Source: Sphingomonas immobilis (GTDB lineage: Bacteria > Pseudomonadota > Alphaproteobacteria > Sphingomonadales > Sphingomonadaceae). Taken from it: a stretch of 64,000 bases of DNA. This document shows positions 53,533-62,254 of this stretch, in pieces. Position 1 is the stretch's first letter. Each line of letters opens with the position of its first letter. Under the pieces are notes generated by a model. It was not told the origin of the DNA and did not search any database. It saw only the letters and a program-made list of their open reading frames with translations. Position numbers and translations under genes: made by a program. The stretch lies in the NCBI RefSeq assembly GCF_030580995.1, contig NZ_JAUQSZ010000002.1:186001-250000 (forward strand), given 5' to 3'.

Positions 53533-54216
53533 TCAAAAGCGGTAGATCAGCATGGTCGCCGCGATATGGTCCATGCGGTCGTTGCCGGTGCGGCGCCAGA
53601 TATAGCGGTTCATATAGCCGAGGTCGGTGCTCAGGCCCTTGCCGACGGGCACGTTGACGCCGACGAAGTTGCGGATCTGGTCCATGCCGCCGGCCTGACC
53701 GAAGGCGGTATCGTTGAGCGCGACGAAGGGCTCGCTCTGCAGCACGATCAGCGTCTTTCCGCGCGAGATAGGGTGGGTGTAGCGCAGCATCTCGCGCAGG
53801 CGGTATCCCGTCCCCGCCTGCCCCTCGACGAAGCGCGCCTCGATGCGTGTGCGCGCGACGAGCGCGCTGCGGCCCGGCAGCGGCGGGTTCCACAGGATCT
53901 GCCCGACCGCGCGGTGTTCGGCGGTGACGCCGGTGGCATTGGGGCCGGCATCGGGATAGGTCGCGACATAGGTATAGCCGCCCCACAGGCTCAGCCGCTT
54001 GGTGACGGCCACGCCGATCAGCGGGCGCAGCAGGAGGGTGGGGCTGCGCGTGCCCTTGTCGTCGGCGCGCAGCGACACGTCGACCGAGGCGAGCAGCTTG
54101 CCCGAGACCTTGCCGGTCGCCCAGCCCGACACCCAGATCTCGCCGTCCGAATCCTGCGCCTGGACGGCGGCGGGAACGAGCAGGGCCAAGGCGGCGAGGA
54201 TGCGGAGCAGGATCAT
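53533..54216 (-). CDS. DUF2490 outer-membrane-type protein
   Basis: A 227-residue protein with a signal peptide (cleaved after AVQA, about 20) and alternating beta strands ending MLIYRF, an aromatic C-terminus typical of outer-membrane barrels. The WVSGWATGKVSGKLLASVDVS, LLRPLIGVAVTKRLSLWGGY pattern fits DUF2490, function unknown. The ATG at 54216 gives the signal peptide directly at the start. Confidence 0.7.
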   Translation of the reverse strand: MILLRILAALALLVPAAVQAQDSDGEIWVSGWATGKVSGKLLASVDVSLRADDKGTRSPTLLLRPLIGVAVTKRLSLWGGYTYVATYPDAGPNATGVTAEHRAVGQILWNPPLPGRSALVARTRIEARFVEGQAGTGYRLREMLRYTHPISRGKTLIVLQSEPFVALNDTAFGQAGGMDQIRNFVGVNVPVGKGLSTDLGYMNRYIWRRTGNDRMDHIAATMLIYRF

Positions 54217-54339
54217 AAGCCGGGAAAGCCGTAGCCGATCCGGCGATGCAAGTAACGTAATGTTGCTGGCGGTGCCGACCATGCGCGCCGGATATGAATC
54301 GCGCTAGACTGTCGCCGCGACTCGAACGGGGAGGGGGCG

Positions 54340-54738
54340 ATGGCGGCGGCGAACAAGACGCGGGCGACGGCGGTGAGCGTCGATGCGTTTCTCGGCGGCA
54401 TCGAGCCGCCCGCGCGCATCGCCGACGCACATGCGCTCGCCGCGCTGATGGCGCGCGTGTCGGGCGAGCGCGCGACGATGTGGGGCCCGGCGATCGTCGG
54501 CTTCGGCGTGCGCCACTATAGATACGACAGCGGGCACGAGGGCAGCATCTGCCGCGTCGGCTTCTCGCCGCGCGCGGGCAAGTTCGCGCTCTATCTCAGC
54601 TGCGATCTCGACGCGCAGCAGCCGCTGCTCGATCGGCTCGGCAAGCATAAGCGCGGGAAAGGCTGTCTCTACATCAAGACGCTGGCCGATGTGGACGCGG
54701 GCGCGCTGGAGGGTCTGGTGCGCGCGGGGCTGGGTTAG
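54340..54738 (+). CDS. DUF1801 (YdhG-like) protein
   Basis: A 132-residue soluble protein with VDAFLGGIEPPARIADAHAL, WGPAIVGFGVRHYRYDSGHEG and KRGKGCLYIKTLADVD, the DUF1801 pattern. Function unknown. Its stop codon overlaps that of the convergent cfa-like gene (TTAG at 54735-54738). Confidence 0.85.
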   Translation: MAAANKTRATAVSVDAFLGGIEPPARIADAHALAALMARVSGERATMWGPAIVGFGVRHYRYDSGHEGSICRVGFSPRAGKFALYLSCDLDAQQPLLDRLGKHKRGKGCLYIKTLADVDAGALEGLVRAGLG

Positions 54739-55961
54739 CCCCGCAACGCCCGCTCGCCCGCGATCATGTAATCGCGCGTGATCGGCAGGACGTGGCGGTC
54801 GCGCGAATATTGCAGCTGGTAATTGACGAGGCTGCCGTTCTTGAACGCCGCCGCCGCGCCCGCAAGGTAGAAGGTCCACATGCGGAAGAACGGTTCGTCA
54901 TAAAGCGCGACGATGGCGTCCTTCGCGGCGACGGTGCGGTCGTACCAGTGATCGAGCGTGTAGCCATAGTGCAGCCGCAGCACCTCGACGTCGGTGAGCA
55001 TGAAGCGCAGGCCCTCATTGGCCTCGACGATCTCCGACAGTGCCGGGTTGTAGCCGCCGGGGAAGATGTATTTCGCCGTCCATTTGTCGGTGACGCCGCG
55101 CTTGCCCGCACGGCCGATCGTGTGGAGCAGCATCACGCCCGTGTCGGTCAGCAGGCTGCGGCATTTCCTGAAGAAGGTGGTGTAATGCGCCGGGCCGACA
55201 TGCTCGAACATGCCGACCGAGACGATGCGGTCGAAAGGACCGGTCACGTCGCGGTAATCGATCAGTTCGAAACGCACCTTGTCGGCGACGCCCGCTTCCT
55301 CGGCGCGGCGGCGGGCGACCTTGAGCTGTTCCTCGGACAGCGTGATGCCGAGCACCTCGGCGCCGAGCTTCTCGTGCAGGTACAGCGCCATCCCGCCCCA
55401 GCCGCAGCCGATATCGAGCACCTTCATGCCCGGCTCGATGGCGAGCTTGGCGGCGATATGCGCCTTCTTGTCGGCCTGCGCCTGTTCCAGGCTGTTGGCG
55501 GGATCGGTGAAGTACGCGCAGCTATATTGCCGGTCGGCGTCGAGGAAGAGATCGTAGAGCCGGTCGTTGAGATCGTAATGATGCGCGACGTTCTTCTTCG
55601 ACCGGCGCGCCATGTTGATGCGGCCGAGCCGGTGCGTGACGGCCTGCAGCGCGCGGACCGGAAGCGGGGGGAGGAAATAATCGCCTGCCACCTCCCACGG
55701 ATCATTGCCGGTCAGCAGGTTGATGAGGTCGCGGATATCGCCCTGCTCGACGACGAGGCGGCCGTGCATATACGCCTCGCCCGCGCCCACGCCGGGATCG
55801 CGGATGATCGAACCGACCACATATTTGTCGGTGAAGCGGATCGTGACGGTCGGGAAATCGGGGTCGGGCGTCCCGAAAACCTTGGTCTTGCCGTCTGCGT
55901 CGTGGAGGGTGAGTTGCCCGCGCTTCACCCGCGCGGAGAGGAACATGTCGATCAGCGCCAT
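54735..55961 (-). CDS. cfa: Cyclopropane-fatty-acyl-phospholipid synthase-type methyltransferase
   Basis: A 408-residue protein. The N-terminal 110 residues form the lipid-binding part, and the methyltransferase domain has VLDIGCGWGGMALYLHE (181-197), a MFEHVGPAHY segment and the FPGGYNP loop of CFA synthases. It uses SAM to add a methylene bridge to unsaturated acyl chains in membrane phospholipids. The ATG at 55961 starts MALIDMFLSARVKRGQL. Sphingomonads often have several paralogues, so the exact product is uncertain. Confidence 0.85.
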   Translation of the reverse strand: MALIDMFLSARVKRGQLTLHDADGKTKVFGTPDPDFPTVTIRFTDKYVVGSIIRDPGVGAGEAYMHGRLVVEQGDIRDLINLLTGNDPWEVAGDYFLPPLPVRALQAVTHRLGRINMARRSKKNVAHHYDLNDRLYDLFLDADRQYSCAYFTDPANSLEQAQADKKAHIAAKLAIEPGMKVLDIGCGWGGMALYLHEKLGAEVLGITLSEEQLKVARRRAEEAGVADKVRFELIDYRDVTGPFDRIVSVGMFEHVGPAHYTTFFRKCRSLLTDTGVMLLHTIGRAGKRGVTDKWTAKYIFPGGYNPALSEIVEANEGLRFMLTDVEVLRLHYGYTLDHWYDRTVAAKDAIVALYDEPFFRMWTFYLAGAAAAFKNGSLVNYQLQYSRDRHVLPITRDYMIAGERALRG

Positions 55962-55982
55962 GGACGGCAGCGTAACGAATGG

Positions 55983-56249
55983 GGGTCGAAACTCAACTAG
56001 AACGCGGTCGTGACGGAGCCGATTTTGGCGCCAGGCAAGGCGCAAGGAGGGAGCGATGGATTTCCATCGTGACCGACGCGGGGGCGCCGCGTGGCGCCAA
56101 AATCGGCCCGCCCCGAAGGGGTTGTCCGGAGAAGCCCGCCGGCTACGTCACTTGCTTGCGCGTAGCTTCAGCTACGCGTCTGCGCTGCGTTCCTTGCCGG
56201 CGGGCTTCTCCGGGCAATCACGATCCGTGTTCTAGTTGAGTTTCGACCC
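55983..56249. mobile_element. 267-bp MITE-like element with 21-bp terminal inverted repeats and nested palindromes
   Basis: Both ends carry GGGTCGAAACTCAACTAG... as perfect 21-bp inverted repeats (55983-56003 and 56229-56249). Inside lie a perfect 16-bp inverted repeat (56018-56033 with 56092-56107), a perfect 17-bp one (56126-56142 with 56197-56213) and a 7-bp hairpin with a TTCA loop (56160-56177). No open frame encodes a transposase. The right end overlaps the stop codon of the next gene. No target-site duplication is evident. Confidence 0.65.
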
Positions 56250-57010
56250 TAGATGCCCGCATACCAATCGTAATCGACATGATCTTCCCAATATCCGCCC
56301 TTGCCGAGGCCGATACCGGCGAGGCTGGCGACCGCGTCGATCTTCATCACATATTTCGCGTGCTTGTAGCCGAGCTGGCGCTCGACCCGCAGGCGCAGCG
56401 GCGCGCCGTGGCCGACGCTGAGCGCGTGGCCGTTGAGCGCCCACGCCATGATCGTCTGCGGGTGGAAGGCGTCGATCAGGTCGATCGATTCGTAATAGGG
56501 CTTGCCGTCCATCAGATCTGCGCAGGTGAAAACGACGTAGCGCGCGCTGCTCCGCACCCCCGCCGCCTTCAGGATCGTGCCGAGCAGCGGGCCGTGCCAC
56601 TTGCCGATCGCGCTCCAGCCCTCGACGCAGTCATGGCGGGTAATCTGCGTGCGCGCCGGGATGCCGCGGATCTGCGCGAGCGACAGTGCGAGGGGGCGAT
56701 CGACGAGGCCGCCGACCTGTAGCCGGTAGCTCGCGAAATTCTCGGCGAGGAGCGCGTCGTAGGCCGGATTGACCGGCTTGTGCGTGCCGTTGACGCGGAA
56801 GCGCGGCGACATCTGTGCCTCGCTGAATTCGGGCGCGAGCGCAGCGCGGTCCGACAGCGCGCGTTGCAGGCCCTGGTTCATCGCGTCGCCCGACAGCAGG
56901 ATCTTGCGGAACGCCGGCACCTGCGCGACCTGGTCGCAGCCCGAGAGCAGCAGCCCGGCCGAGGCGGCGCCCCCCGTGATCAGCGCGCGGCGGGTGAGGA
57001 TGCCGCTCAT
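56249..57010 (-). CDS. Sulfite-oxidase-like molybdopterin protein (MsrP/YedY-related)
   Basis: A 253-residue protein. The N-terminus has an RR motif (TRRALITGGAASAGLLLSGC) that suggests Tat export, followed directly by a lipobox Cys at 25, so it may be a periplasm-facing lipoprotein. The Moco-binding Cys is in TRHDCVEGWSAIGKWHG, and GYKHAKYVMKIDA is typical of the COG2041 fold. MsrP repairs methionine sulfoxide; other members act on different substrates, so the reaction is unassigned. It overlaps the cytochrome b gene by 4 bases. Confidence 0.8.
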   Translation of the reverse strand: MSGILTRRALITGGAASAGLLLSGCDQVAQVPAFRKILLSGDAMNQGLQRALSDRAALAPEFSEAQMSPRFRVNGTHKPVNPAYDALLAENFASYRLQVGGLVDRPLALSLAQIRGIPARTQITRHDCVEGWSAIGKWHGPLLGTILKAAGVRSSARYVVFTCADLMDGKPYYESIDLIDAFHPQTIMAWALNGHALSVGHGAPLRLRVERQLGYKHAKYVMKIDAVASLAGIGLGKGGYWEDHVDYDWYAGI

Positions 57011-57762
57011 GCCTCTTCCTCATCGGGAACGGTCCAGCGGCCGGTGACCATCGAGCGCACCTCGTTCCACGCGCCCGCCAGGATGACGAGGGTGAGGTGG
57101 ACGATGATGAAAACCACCAGTCCGCTCGCCGCGATGAAGTGAATCGACCGCGCCGACTGCCGCCCGCCGAACAGATCGAGCAGCCACGGCCACGCCGCAT
57201 CCATCGCCGGCGACATGGCGAGGCCGGTGAAGATCATCGTCGGGATCAGCCCGAAGACGACGAGCACGTAGGAGAGCTTCTGAAAGATATTGTACGCACC
57301 CGGGTTCGCCGCATCGTGGAAGCGGAAGGCGAGATGCTCTTTCAGGTCGTGCCACAGATGCCGCGCCGACAGCTCCTTCGCCCGCACGCGCAGATCGCGC
57401 TGGAAGTGGCGGTTGACGACGCTGACGATCATATAGCTCAGCAGGCCGAACCCCAGCACCAGCGCGAACAGCAGGTGCCAGCGCCGCGCGATCGCGAGGT
57501 TGTAATGGCCCGGAATCGTCAGAAAGCCGGGCCAGCGCGGCGTGTGCAGCCACGCGTGATCGTAGTTCGCGCCGTACGCCCCCCAATAGAGATGCGGGTG
57601 CGCGTTGAGGATCGTCAGCCCGCTGCCGATCATGATGATGATCGTGACCGCGTTGACCCAGTGCCACAGCCGCGTCGAGGCACGGTGACGGTAGATCGCG
57701 GGCCGCGGCGGGCCCGGCGCGGGGGCGGCATCCTCCATCGGCAGGGCAGCATCGATCGGCAT
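57007..57762 (-). CDS. Cytochrome b561-type membrane partner of the molybdoprotein
   Basis: A 251-residue protein with about four to five helices and His residues placed for haem ligation (STRLWHWVNAVT at helix 1; RRWHLLFALVLGFGLLS; IHFIAASGLVVFIIVHLTL). It resembles the b-type cytochromes that pass quinol electrons to periplasmic molybdoenzymes. It overlaps the downstream gene, which fits a two-subunit system. Confidence 0.8.
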   Translation of the reverse strand: MPIDAALPMEDAAPAPGPPRPAIYRHRASTRLWHWVNAVTIIIMIGSGLTILNAHPHLYWGAYGANYDHAWLHTPRWPGFLTIPGHYNLAIARRWHLLFALVLGFGLLSYMIVSVVNRHFQRDLRVRAKELSARHLWHDLKEHLAFRFHDAANPGAYNIFQKLSYVLVVFGLIPTMIFTGLAMSPAMDAAWPWLLDLFGGRQSARSIHFIAASGLVVFIIVHLTLVILAGAWNEVRSMVTGRWTVPDEEEA

Positions 57763-57834
57763 GGTATTCCTATACGCGAGGTGCGGAAGAACGGTTACAG
57801 GCTAATCGCACTTACGAACGAGAACGGCCGCCGG

Positions 57835-58031
57835 ATGCCCGAGCCGCATTTCTACCAGCCCTCCGAAGGCCACGGCCTCGCGCACGATCCGATGAACGCG
57901 ATCGTGGCACCGCGCCCGATCGGCTGGAGGGCGGGGTCTACGCGCAGCCGGTGACGTGTGGCTGCGGCCCGGCGGACTGGTTCGAAGTGGGCGAGCTGTT
58001 CAGGCTCGTCCCGCTCGATCCCTCAGCCTAG
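57835..58031 (+). pseudogene. Flavin reductase-family remnant with internal deletion
   Basis: The first 31 codons (57835-57927) read MPEPHFYQPSEGHGLAHDPM... to APRPIGW, the N-terminus of flavin reductase (FMN-binding split barrel) proteins. The frame then breaks. A different frame (57927-58031) reads GPADWFEVGELFRL, the usual end of such proteins. The intervening portion, over 100 codons, is gone, leaving about 65 of some 200. The 3' end overlaps rlmN on the other strand. Confidence 0.7.
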
Positions 58032-59240
58032 CGCCGCCAGTTTCTCCTCGGCCTGACGGTCGAGCTCCGCCCGCGACTTCTTCTCGCTCGCGGTCTTGAG
58101 CTGGCCGCAGGCGGCGTCGATGTCGCGCCCGCGCGGCGTGCGGACAGGCGCGGAGATGCCCGCCTCGAACACGATGTTCGAGAAGCTCCGCACGCGCTCT
58201 GGCGTGGAGGTGTCGTAAGGCGCGCCGGGCCAGGGATTGAAGGGGATCAGGTTCACCTTGGCGGGCAGCTTGTAGTGTTTGATGAGGCGGACGAGCTCGC
58301 GTGCGTCGGCGTCGCTGTCGTTCTTGTCCTTCAGCATCACATATTCGAAAGTGATGCGGCGCGCGTTGTTGGCCTGCGGGTAATCGGCGCAGGCCTGCAA
58401 CAGTTCCTCGATGCCGTATTTGCGGTTGAGCGGCACGATCTCGTCGCGCACCTCCTTCGTCACCGCGTGCAGCGACACAGCGAGGTTGACGCCGATCTCC
58501 GCGCCGGCGCGCGCCATCATCGGCACGACGCCAGAGGTGGAGAGCGTGATGCGGCGCTTCGACAGCGCGAGGCCGTCGCCGTCCATCACGATCTTGAGCG
58601 CATCGCGCACCGCGTCGAAATTGTAGAGCGGCTCGCCCATGCCCATCATCACGATGTTGGTGAGCATGCGCCCCTCCGGCTGCGACGGCCATTCGCCGAG
58701 CGCGTCGCGCGCCAGCATCACCTGCCCGACGATCTCCGCCTCGGTGAGGTTGCGCACGAGGCGCATCGTGCCGGTGTGGCAGAAGCGGCAGTTGAGCGTG
58801 CAGCCGACCTGCGAGGAGACGCAGAGCGTGCCGCGGTCGGCATCGGGGATGAAGACCATCTCGTAATCCTGCGCGTCGGGCGTGCGCAGCAGCCATTTGC
58901 GCGTGCCGTCCGTCGAAACCTGCGCCTCGATCACTTCCGGCCGCGAGATGACGAAGCGATCGGCGAGCCAGGGCTGCATCGTCTTGGAGATGTCTGTCAT
59001 CAGCGAGAAATCGGTGACGCCGCGATTGTAGATCCAGTGCCAGAGCTGTTTCGCGCGCAGCTTCGCCTGCTTGGGCTCGAGTTGCGCGGTCTCCAGCGCG
59101 AGGCGGAGATCGGGCTTGCCGAGGCCGAGCAGATCGATGCGGCCGTCGGGCCGGGCGACGAAAGCGCGCGGCACGGGCACGGGATCGATGTGCCCGGGGA
59201 TGGGCATGGAGAGCGGCGCATCTGTCTGCATGCGGGCCAT
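58023..59240 (-). CDS. rlmN: Dual-specificity 23S rRNA/tRNA m2A methyltransferase RlmN
   Basis: A 405-residue radical-SAM protein with the Fe-S motif C147xxxC151xxC154 ([13 protein letters not shown]), MGMGEPL, and a late Cys in AACGQL for the methyl-carrying step. It methylates A2503 in 23S rRNA and A37 in some tRNAs. I start it at 59240; ATG codons at 59231 and at 59282 (inside the upstream gene) are alternatives. It begins 23 bases after that gene's stop. Confidence 0.94.
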   Translation of the reverse strand: MARMQTDAPLSMPIPGHIDPVPVPRAFVARPDGRIDLLGLGKPDLRLALETAQLEPKQAKLRAKQLWHWIYNRGVTDFSLMTDISKTMQPWLADRFVISRPEVIEAQVSTDGTRKWLLRTPDAQDYEMVFIPDADRGTLCVSSQVGCTLNCRFCHTGTMRLVRNLTEAEIVGQVMLARDALGEWPSQPEGRMLTNIVMMGMGEPLYNFDAVRDALKIVMDGDGLALSKRRITLSTSGVVPMMARAGAEIGVNLAVSLHAVTKEVRDEIVPLNRKYGIEELLQACADYPQANNARRITFEYVMLKDKNDSDADARELVRLIKHYKLPAKVNLIPFNPWPGAPYDTSTPERVRSFSNIVFEAGISAPVRTPRGRDIDAACGQLKTASEKKSRAELDRQAEEKLAALG

Positions 59241-59263
59241 ATAGCCGCTTTCGCGCAATTTTT

Positions 59264-59815
59264 CTACTGGCGCTTCACGCACCCAAGCGACGCTGCGTCG
59301 ATCGCTGTGGCGGCACCGCGCAGCGCATACGTGTCGGCGAAGGGGCCGCCGGATTTCGCGACCGTCTCCACGCTCATGCTGCGGCCCGAGCGGATCGCCG
59401 CCACGACGGCGGCGTCGGTGCGGGCGTCGGGCGCCCAGGCGTCGGCGCGGCCGGCGACGAGTTCAAAGCGGCGCTCGCCGACCGACAATGTGACGTGCGC
59501 GCGCGGATCGCGTTCGCGGCTGAGGCGGATGTGGAGTTGGTTGCGCGCCAGCACGCCGCCCTTGCTCGCGGGCCAGGTCGCGATGCTGGCGAACGGCCGC
59601 CAGCGCGACGCGCCGCCGCTGCGCACCGGCTCGGCGATGGCGAAGCAGCGCGCCGGGGCGGTGTCGGTAAAAGCACCCCAGCTATCGAACACGCCCAGCG
59701 AATCGCGCGCGATCGCGGGCATGGCGAACAGCAGCGCGGCAACGGCACCCGCTTGCCTTGTCTTTTTCCAGACCGGCGCGTGCGCGTTTGTTGCGATCTT
59801 GAAACGGGTGGCCAC
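59264..59815 (-). CDS. IalB-like exported protein
   Basis: A 183-residue protein with a hydrophobic signal ([16 protein letters not shown], about 21-36), then [22 protein letters not shown] and a beta-rich body ending SLGCVKRQ, with two Cys likely paired. The layout fits the invasion-associated locus B family of periplasmic proteins. Role unknown. The GTG start at 59815 has a poor ribosome site, so the start is uncertain. Likely co-transcribed with rlmN. Confidence 0.6.
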   Translation of the reverse strand: MATRFKIATNAHAPVWKKTRQAGAVAALLFAMPAIARDSLGVFDSWGAFTDTAPARCFAIAEPVRSGGASRWRPFASIATWPASKGGVLARNQLHIRLSRERDPRAHVTLSVGERRFELVAGRADAWAPDARTDAAVVAAIRSGRSMSVETVAKSGGPFADTYALRGAATAIDAASLGCVKRQ

Positions 59816-59986
59816 GATATGGGCTCGATTGAGGCATGCGCCGAGCCGTTCGACACCGTTGGCGCCCGGCCCGTCCTGCGAAACGGGCCCATCGCGGCGA
59901 CATTCGGGCAGCATCGCGGCGTTGGCGTCCATCGCCGGGGTTTCAACCCCCCGTGGCCCAGAAGCAACGGTTTTCCGCGTTTATCT

Positions 59987-60062
59987 GAGGTTCATGCAAC
60001 CTCCGCCGCGTAAGGCCATTTGAGCATCCCCGCACCGCAGCATTTCCCTTCGCGGTGCGGGA
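59987..60062 (+). promoter_or_regulatory. Upstream region of the porin gene with two inverted repeats
   Basis: GAGGTT-CATGC-AACCTC at 59987-60003 is a perfect 6-bp palindrome that could be an operator. At about 60023-60062 CCCGCACCGC pairs with GCGGTGCGGG, a strong hairpin 20 bases before the porin ATG, likely in its 5' leader. The rest of the 268-base gap from 59816 holds nothing I recognise. Confidence 0.35.
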
Positions 60063-60083
60063 AAATGCAATGGAGTTCGTACT

Positions 60084-60767
60084 ATGCGTAAGTTTCTTCT
60101 CACCGCCGCCGTCGCCTCGATCGGTCTGGGCGCCGCCGTTCCCGCGCTCGCGCAGGACGGTCCGCCGCCCCCGCCGCGCGACGATCGCGGCGCCTTCGAT
60201 GGCCCGCGCGCCGGCGTGATCCTCGGCTATGACAAGCTGCAGCCGGGCCGTGGTCCGAACTCCGACATCGGCAGCGATCGCAAGGCGGACGGCCTGCTCT
60301 ATGGCGGCGACATCGGCTACGACAAGGATCTCGGCCGCGTCGTGATCGGTGCCGAAGCCGAACTGACCGGATCGACCGGCGACGTCAGCAACGCGCCGAC
60401 CTCCGCGGGCGCGCTCGGCTATGGCCGCGTCAAGCAGGGCCGCGACATCTACGGCGGCGTGCGTGTCGGCTACAAGGTCGCGCCGGATACGCTCGTCTAC
60501 GCCAAGGGCGGCTACACCAACGGCCGGCTCGATCTGACGGCGGACAACGGCACCGTGACCACGGCGGCGCACTATAATCTCGACGGCTACCGCGTCGGCG
60601 CGGGCGTGGAGGAAAAGATCGGCCGGACGACCTATGCCAAGATCGAATATCGCTATTCGAACTATGGCAGCGCGCGGCTGGAATATCCCAACGGCACCAA
60701 CACCAACAACTTCGCGGTCGATACCGACCGGCACCAGATCGCTGTCGGCGTCGGCGTCCGGTTCTGA
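60084..60767 (+). CDS. Outer-membrane beta-barrel protein (porin family)
   Basis: A 227-residue protein: signal peptide cleaved after ALAQ (about 24), a Pro-rich segment (DGPPPPPRDDRG), then amphipathic strands with Gly/aromatic pairs (LLYGGDIGYDKDLG, LVYAKGGYTNGRLDL, AKIEYRYSNYG) ending VGVGVRF, a C-terminal Phe signal for Bam. It is the small eight-strand OmpA/Omp25-like type. Followed by a strong terminator. Confidence 0.85.
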   Translation: MRKFLLTAAVASIGLGAAVPALAQDGPPPPPRDDRGAFDGPRAGVILGYDKLQPGRGPNSDIGSDRKADGLLYGGDIGYDKDLGRVVIGAEAELTGSTGDVSNAPTSAGALGYGRVKQGRDIYGGVRVGYKVAPDTLVYAKGGYTNGRLDLTADNGTVTTAAHYNLDGYRVGAGVEEKIGRTTYAKIEYRYSNYGSARLEYPNGTNTNNFAVDTDRHQIAVGVGVRF

Positions 60768-60804
60768 TCCAATCGGGTGACCGACGGCCTGTTTCTCAGG
60801 CGTT

Positions 60805-60841
60805 AAAAGGGGGTCGGGGCGCTTGCCCCGGCCCCTTTTTC
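60805..60841 (+). terminator. Intrinsic terminator after the porin gene
   Basis: AAAAGGGGG and CGGGGC pair with GCCCCG and CCCCTTTTT around a GCTT loop, with one unpaired base on the left arm, followed by a T-run. Confidence 0.88.
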
Positions 60842-60921
60842 CGTTAAGGATCGGATACGGCGTATTGCCCTTCGGATGGGGCTCCGGCGGGATTGATTGG
60901 CCATAGGGCCGGGGGATTGTG

Positions 60922-62034
60922 ATGAAGGCGACGATCGAACGCGCGACTCTGCTCAAGGGGCTCAGCCACGTGCAATCGGTGGTCGAGCGGCGCAACACCA
61001 TCCCGATCCTGTCGAATGTGCTGATCGAGGCGACCGCCGACGGCGGGCTCAAGCTGATGGCGACCGACCTCGACCTGCAGATCAACGAGACGATCGCGGC
61101 CGCCGTCGACCAGCCGGGCGCGACCACCGTATCGGCGCACACGCTGTTCGATATCGCTCGGAAACTGCCCGAGGGATCGCAGGTGAGCCTCGCGGCGGCC
61201 GAGGGCAAGATGACGATCATGGCGGGCCGCGCCAAGTTCCAGCTCGGCACGCTGCCGCGCGACGATTTCCCGGTGATCGCCGAGGGCGAATTGCCCGTCA
61301 GCTTCGAGCTGCCGGCCGAGACGCTCAAGCAGATCATCGACAAGACGCGCTTCGCGATCTCGACCGAGGAGACGCGCTATTATCTCAACGGCATCTTCCT
61401 GCACGTCTCGGACGATCCGCAGCCGGTGCTGAAGGCGGCGGCGACCGACGGCCACCGCCTCGCCCGCGTGACGATGCCCCGCCCGGACGGCGCAGAGACG
61501 ATGCCCGACGTGATCGTGCCGCGGAAGTGCATCGCCGAGTTGCGCAAGCTGCTCGACGAGATCGACGGTTCGGTCGGCGTGTCGCTGTCGCCGACCAAGA
61601 TCCGCTTCGATCTCGGGCAGGCGCTGCTGACGTCGAAGCTGATCGACGGTACGTTCCCGGATTACAGCCGCGTGATCCCGACCGGCAACGACAAGATCCT
61701 CAAGATCGACCCGCGCAGCCTGGAGGAAGGCGTCGACCGCGTCTCGACCATCGCGACCGAGAAGACGCGCGCGGTGAAGATGGCGCTCGACCGCGACAAG
61801 GTGACGCTGTCGGTGACGAGCCCCGACAACGGCACCGCGGCGGAAGAAGTGCCGGGCGACTATGCCGCGACGAGTTTCGAGATCGGCTTCAACAGCCGCT
61901 ATCTGCTCGACATCCTCGGGCAGCTCGACGGCGACACGATCGAGGTGCATCTGGCCGACGCCGCCGCACCGACGCTGATCCGCGAGAACGACAAGGCGCC
62001 TGCGTTGTATGTTCTCATGCCTATGCGTGTGTGA
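60922..62034 (+). CDS. dnaN: DNA polymerase III beta sliding clamp
   Basis: A 370-residue protein with three clamp domains (RATLLKGLSHVQSVVERRNTIPILS; RFAISTEETRYYLNGIFLHV; NSRYLLDILGQLDGD, in pieces) and the C-terminal YVLMPMRV that forms part of the protein-binding cleft. GGGGGA lies 5 bases before the ATG. recF begins 1.7 kb downstream, so the usual dnaN-recF proximity is kept but interrupted by two minus-strand genes. Confidence 0.97.
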   Translation: MKATIERATLLKGLSHVQSVVERRNTIPILSNVLIEATADGGLKLMATDLDLQINETIAAAVDQPGATTVSAHTLFDIARKLPEGSQVSLAAAEGKMTIMAGRAKFQLGTLPRDDFPVIAEGELPVSFELPAETLKQIIDKTRFAISTEETRYYLNGIFLHVSDDPQPVLKAAATDGHRLARVTMPRPDGAETMPDVIVPRKCIAELRKLLDEIDGSVGVSLSPTKIRFDLGQALLTSKLIDGTFPDYSRVIPTGNDKILKIDPRSLEEGVDRVSTIATEKTRAVKMALDRDKVTLSVTSPDNGTAAEEVPGDYAATSFEIGFNSRYLLDILGQLDGDTIEVHLADAAAPTLIRENDKAPALYVLMPMRV

Positions 62035-62047
62035 GCGGCGGCGACGG

Positions 62048-62064
62048 GATTAGCGCAGCTAATC
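62048..62064 (+). terminator. Possible dnaN terminator hairpin
   Basis: GATTAGC-GCA-GCTAATC, a perfect 7-bp stem 14 bases after the dnaN stop, without a T-run. The rest of the gap to 62254 contains short GC palindromes and no gene I can support. Confidence 0.45.
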
Positions 62065-62254
62065 TCTAGCTTCAGCCGCGAGCGGCCGGCGGCGCTACGG
62101 CGCCGACCGACGACGCGGCTTTGCCGCGGCGCTGGTTTCGGGGTAAATCGTGCGGCTAGCGTTTCGCTTCTAGGTTCTTTTGGCGCGCTCGCGGAGCCTT
62201 GGACGCCGGAACAAGTCCAGGGCGACGGGTTGGAGGGGCGTTGGCCCCCATACC

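Noticed and set aside
55983..56249. CRISPR or phage attachment site
   Set aside because: No direct repeats with spacers and no integrase or tRNA nearby; the structure is nested inverted repeats.
59816..60060. tRNA or structured RNA between the IalB-like and porin genes
   Set aside because: GGCCCGT...ACGGGCC pairs locally, but there is no cloverleaf, T-loop sequence or CCA end.
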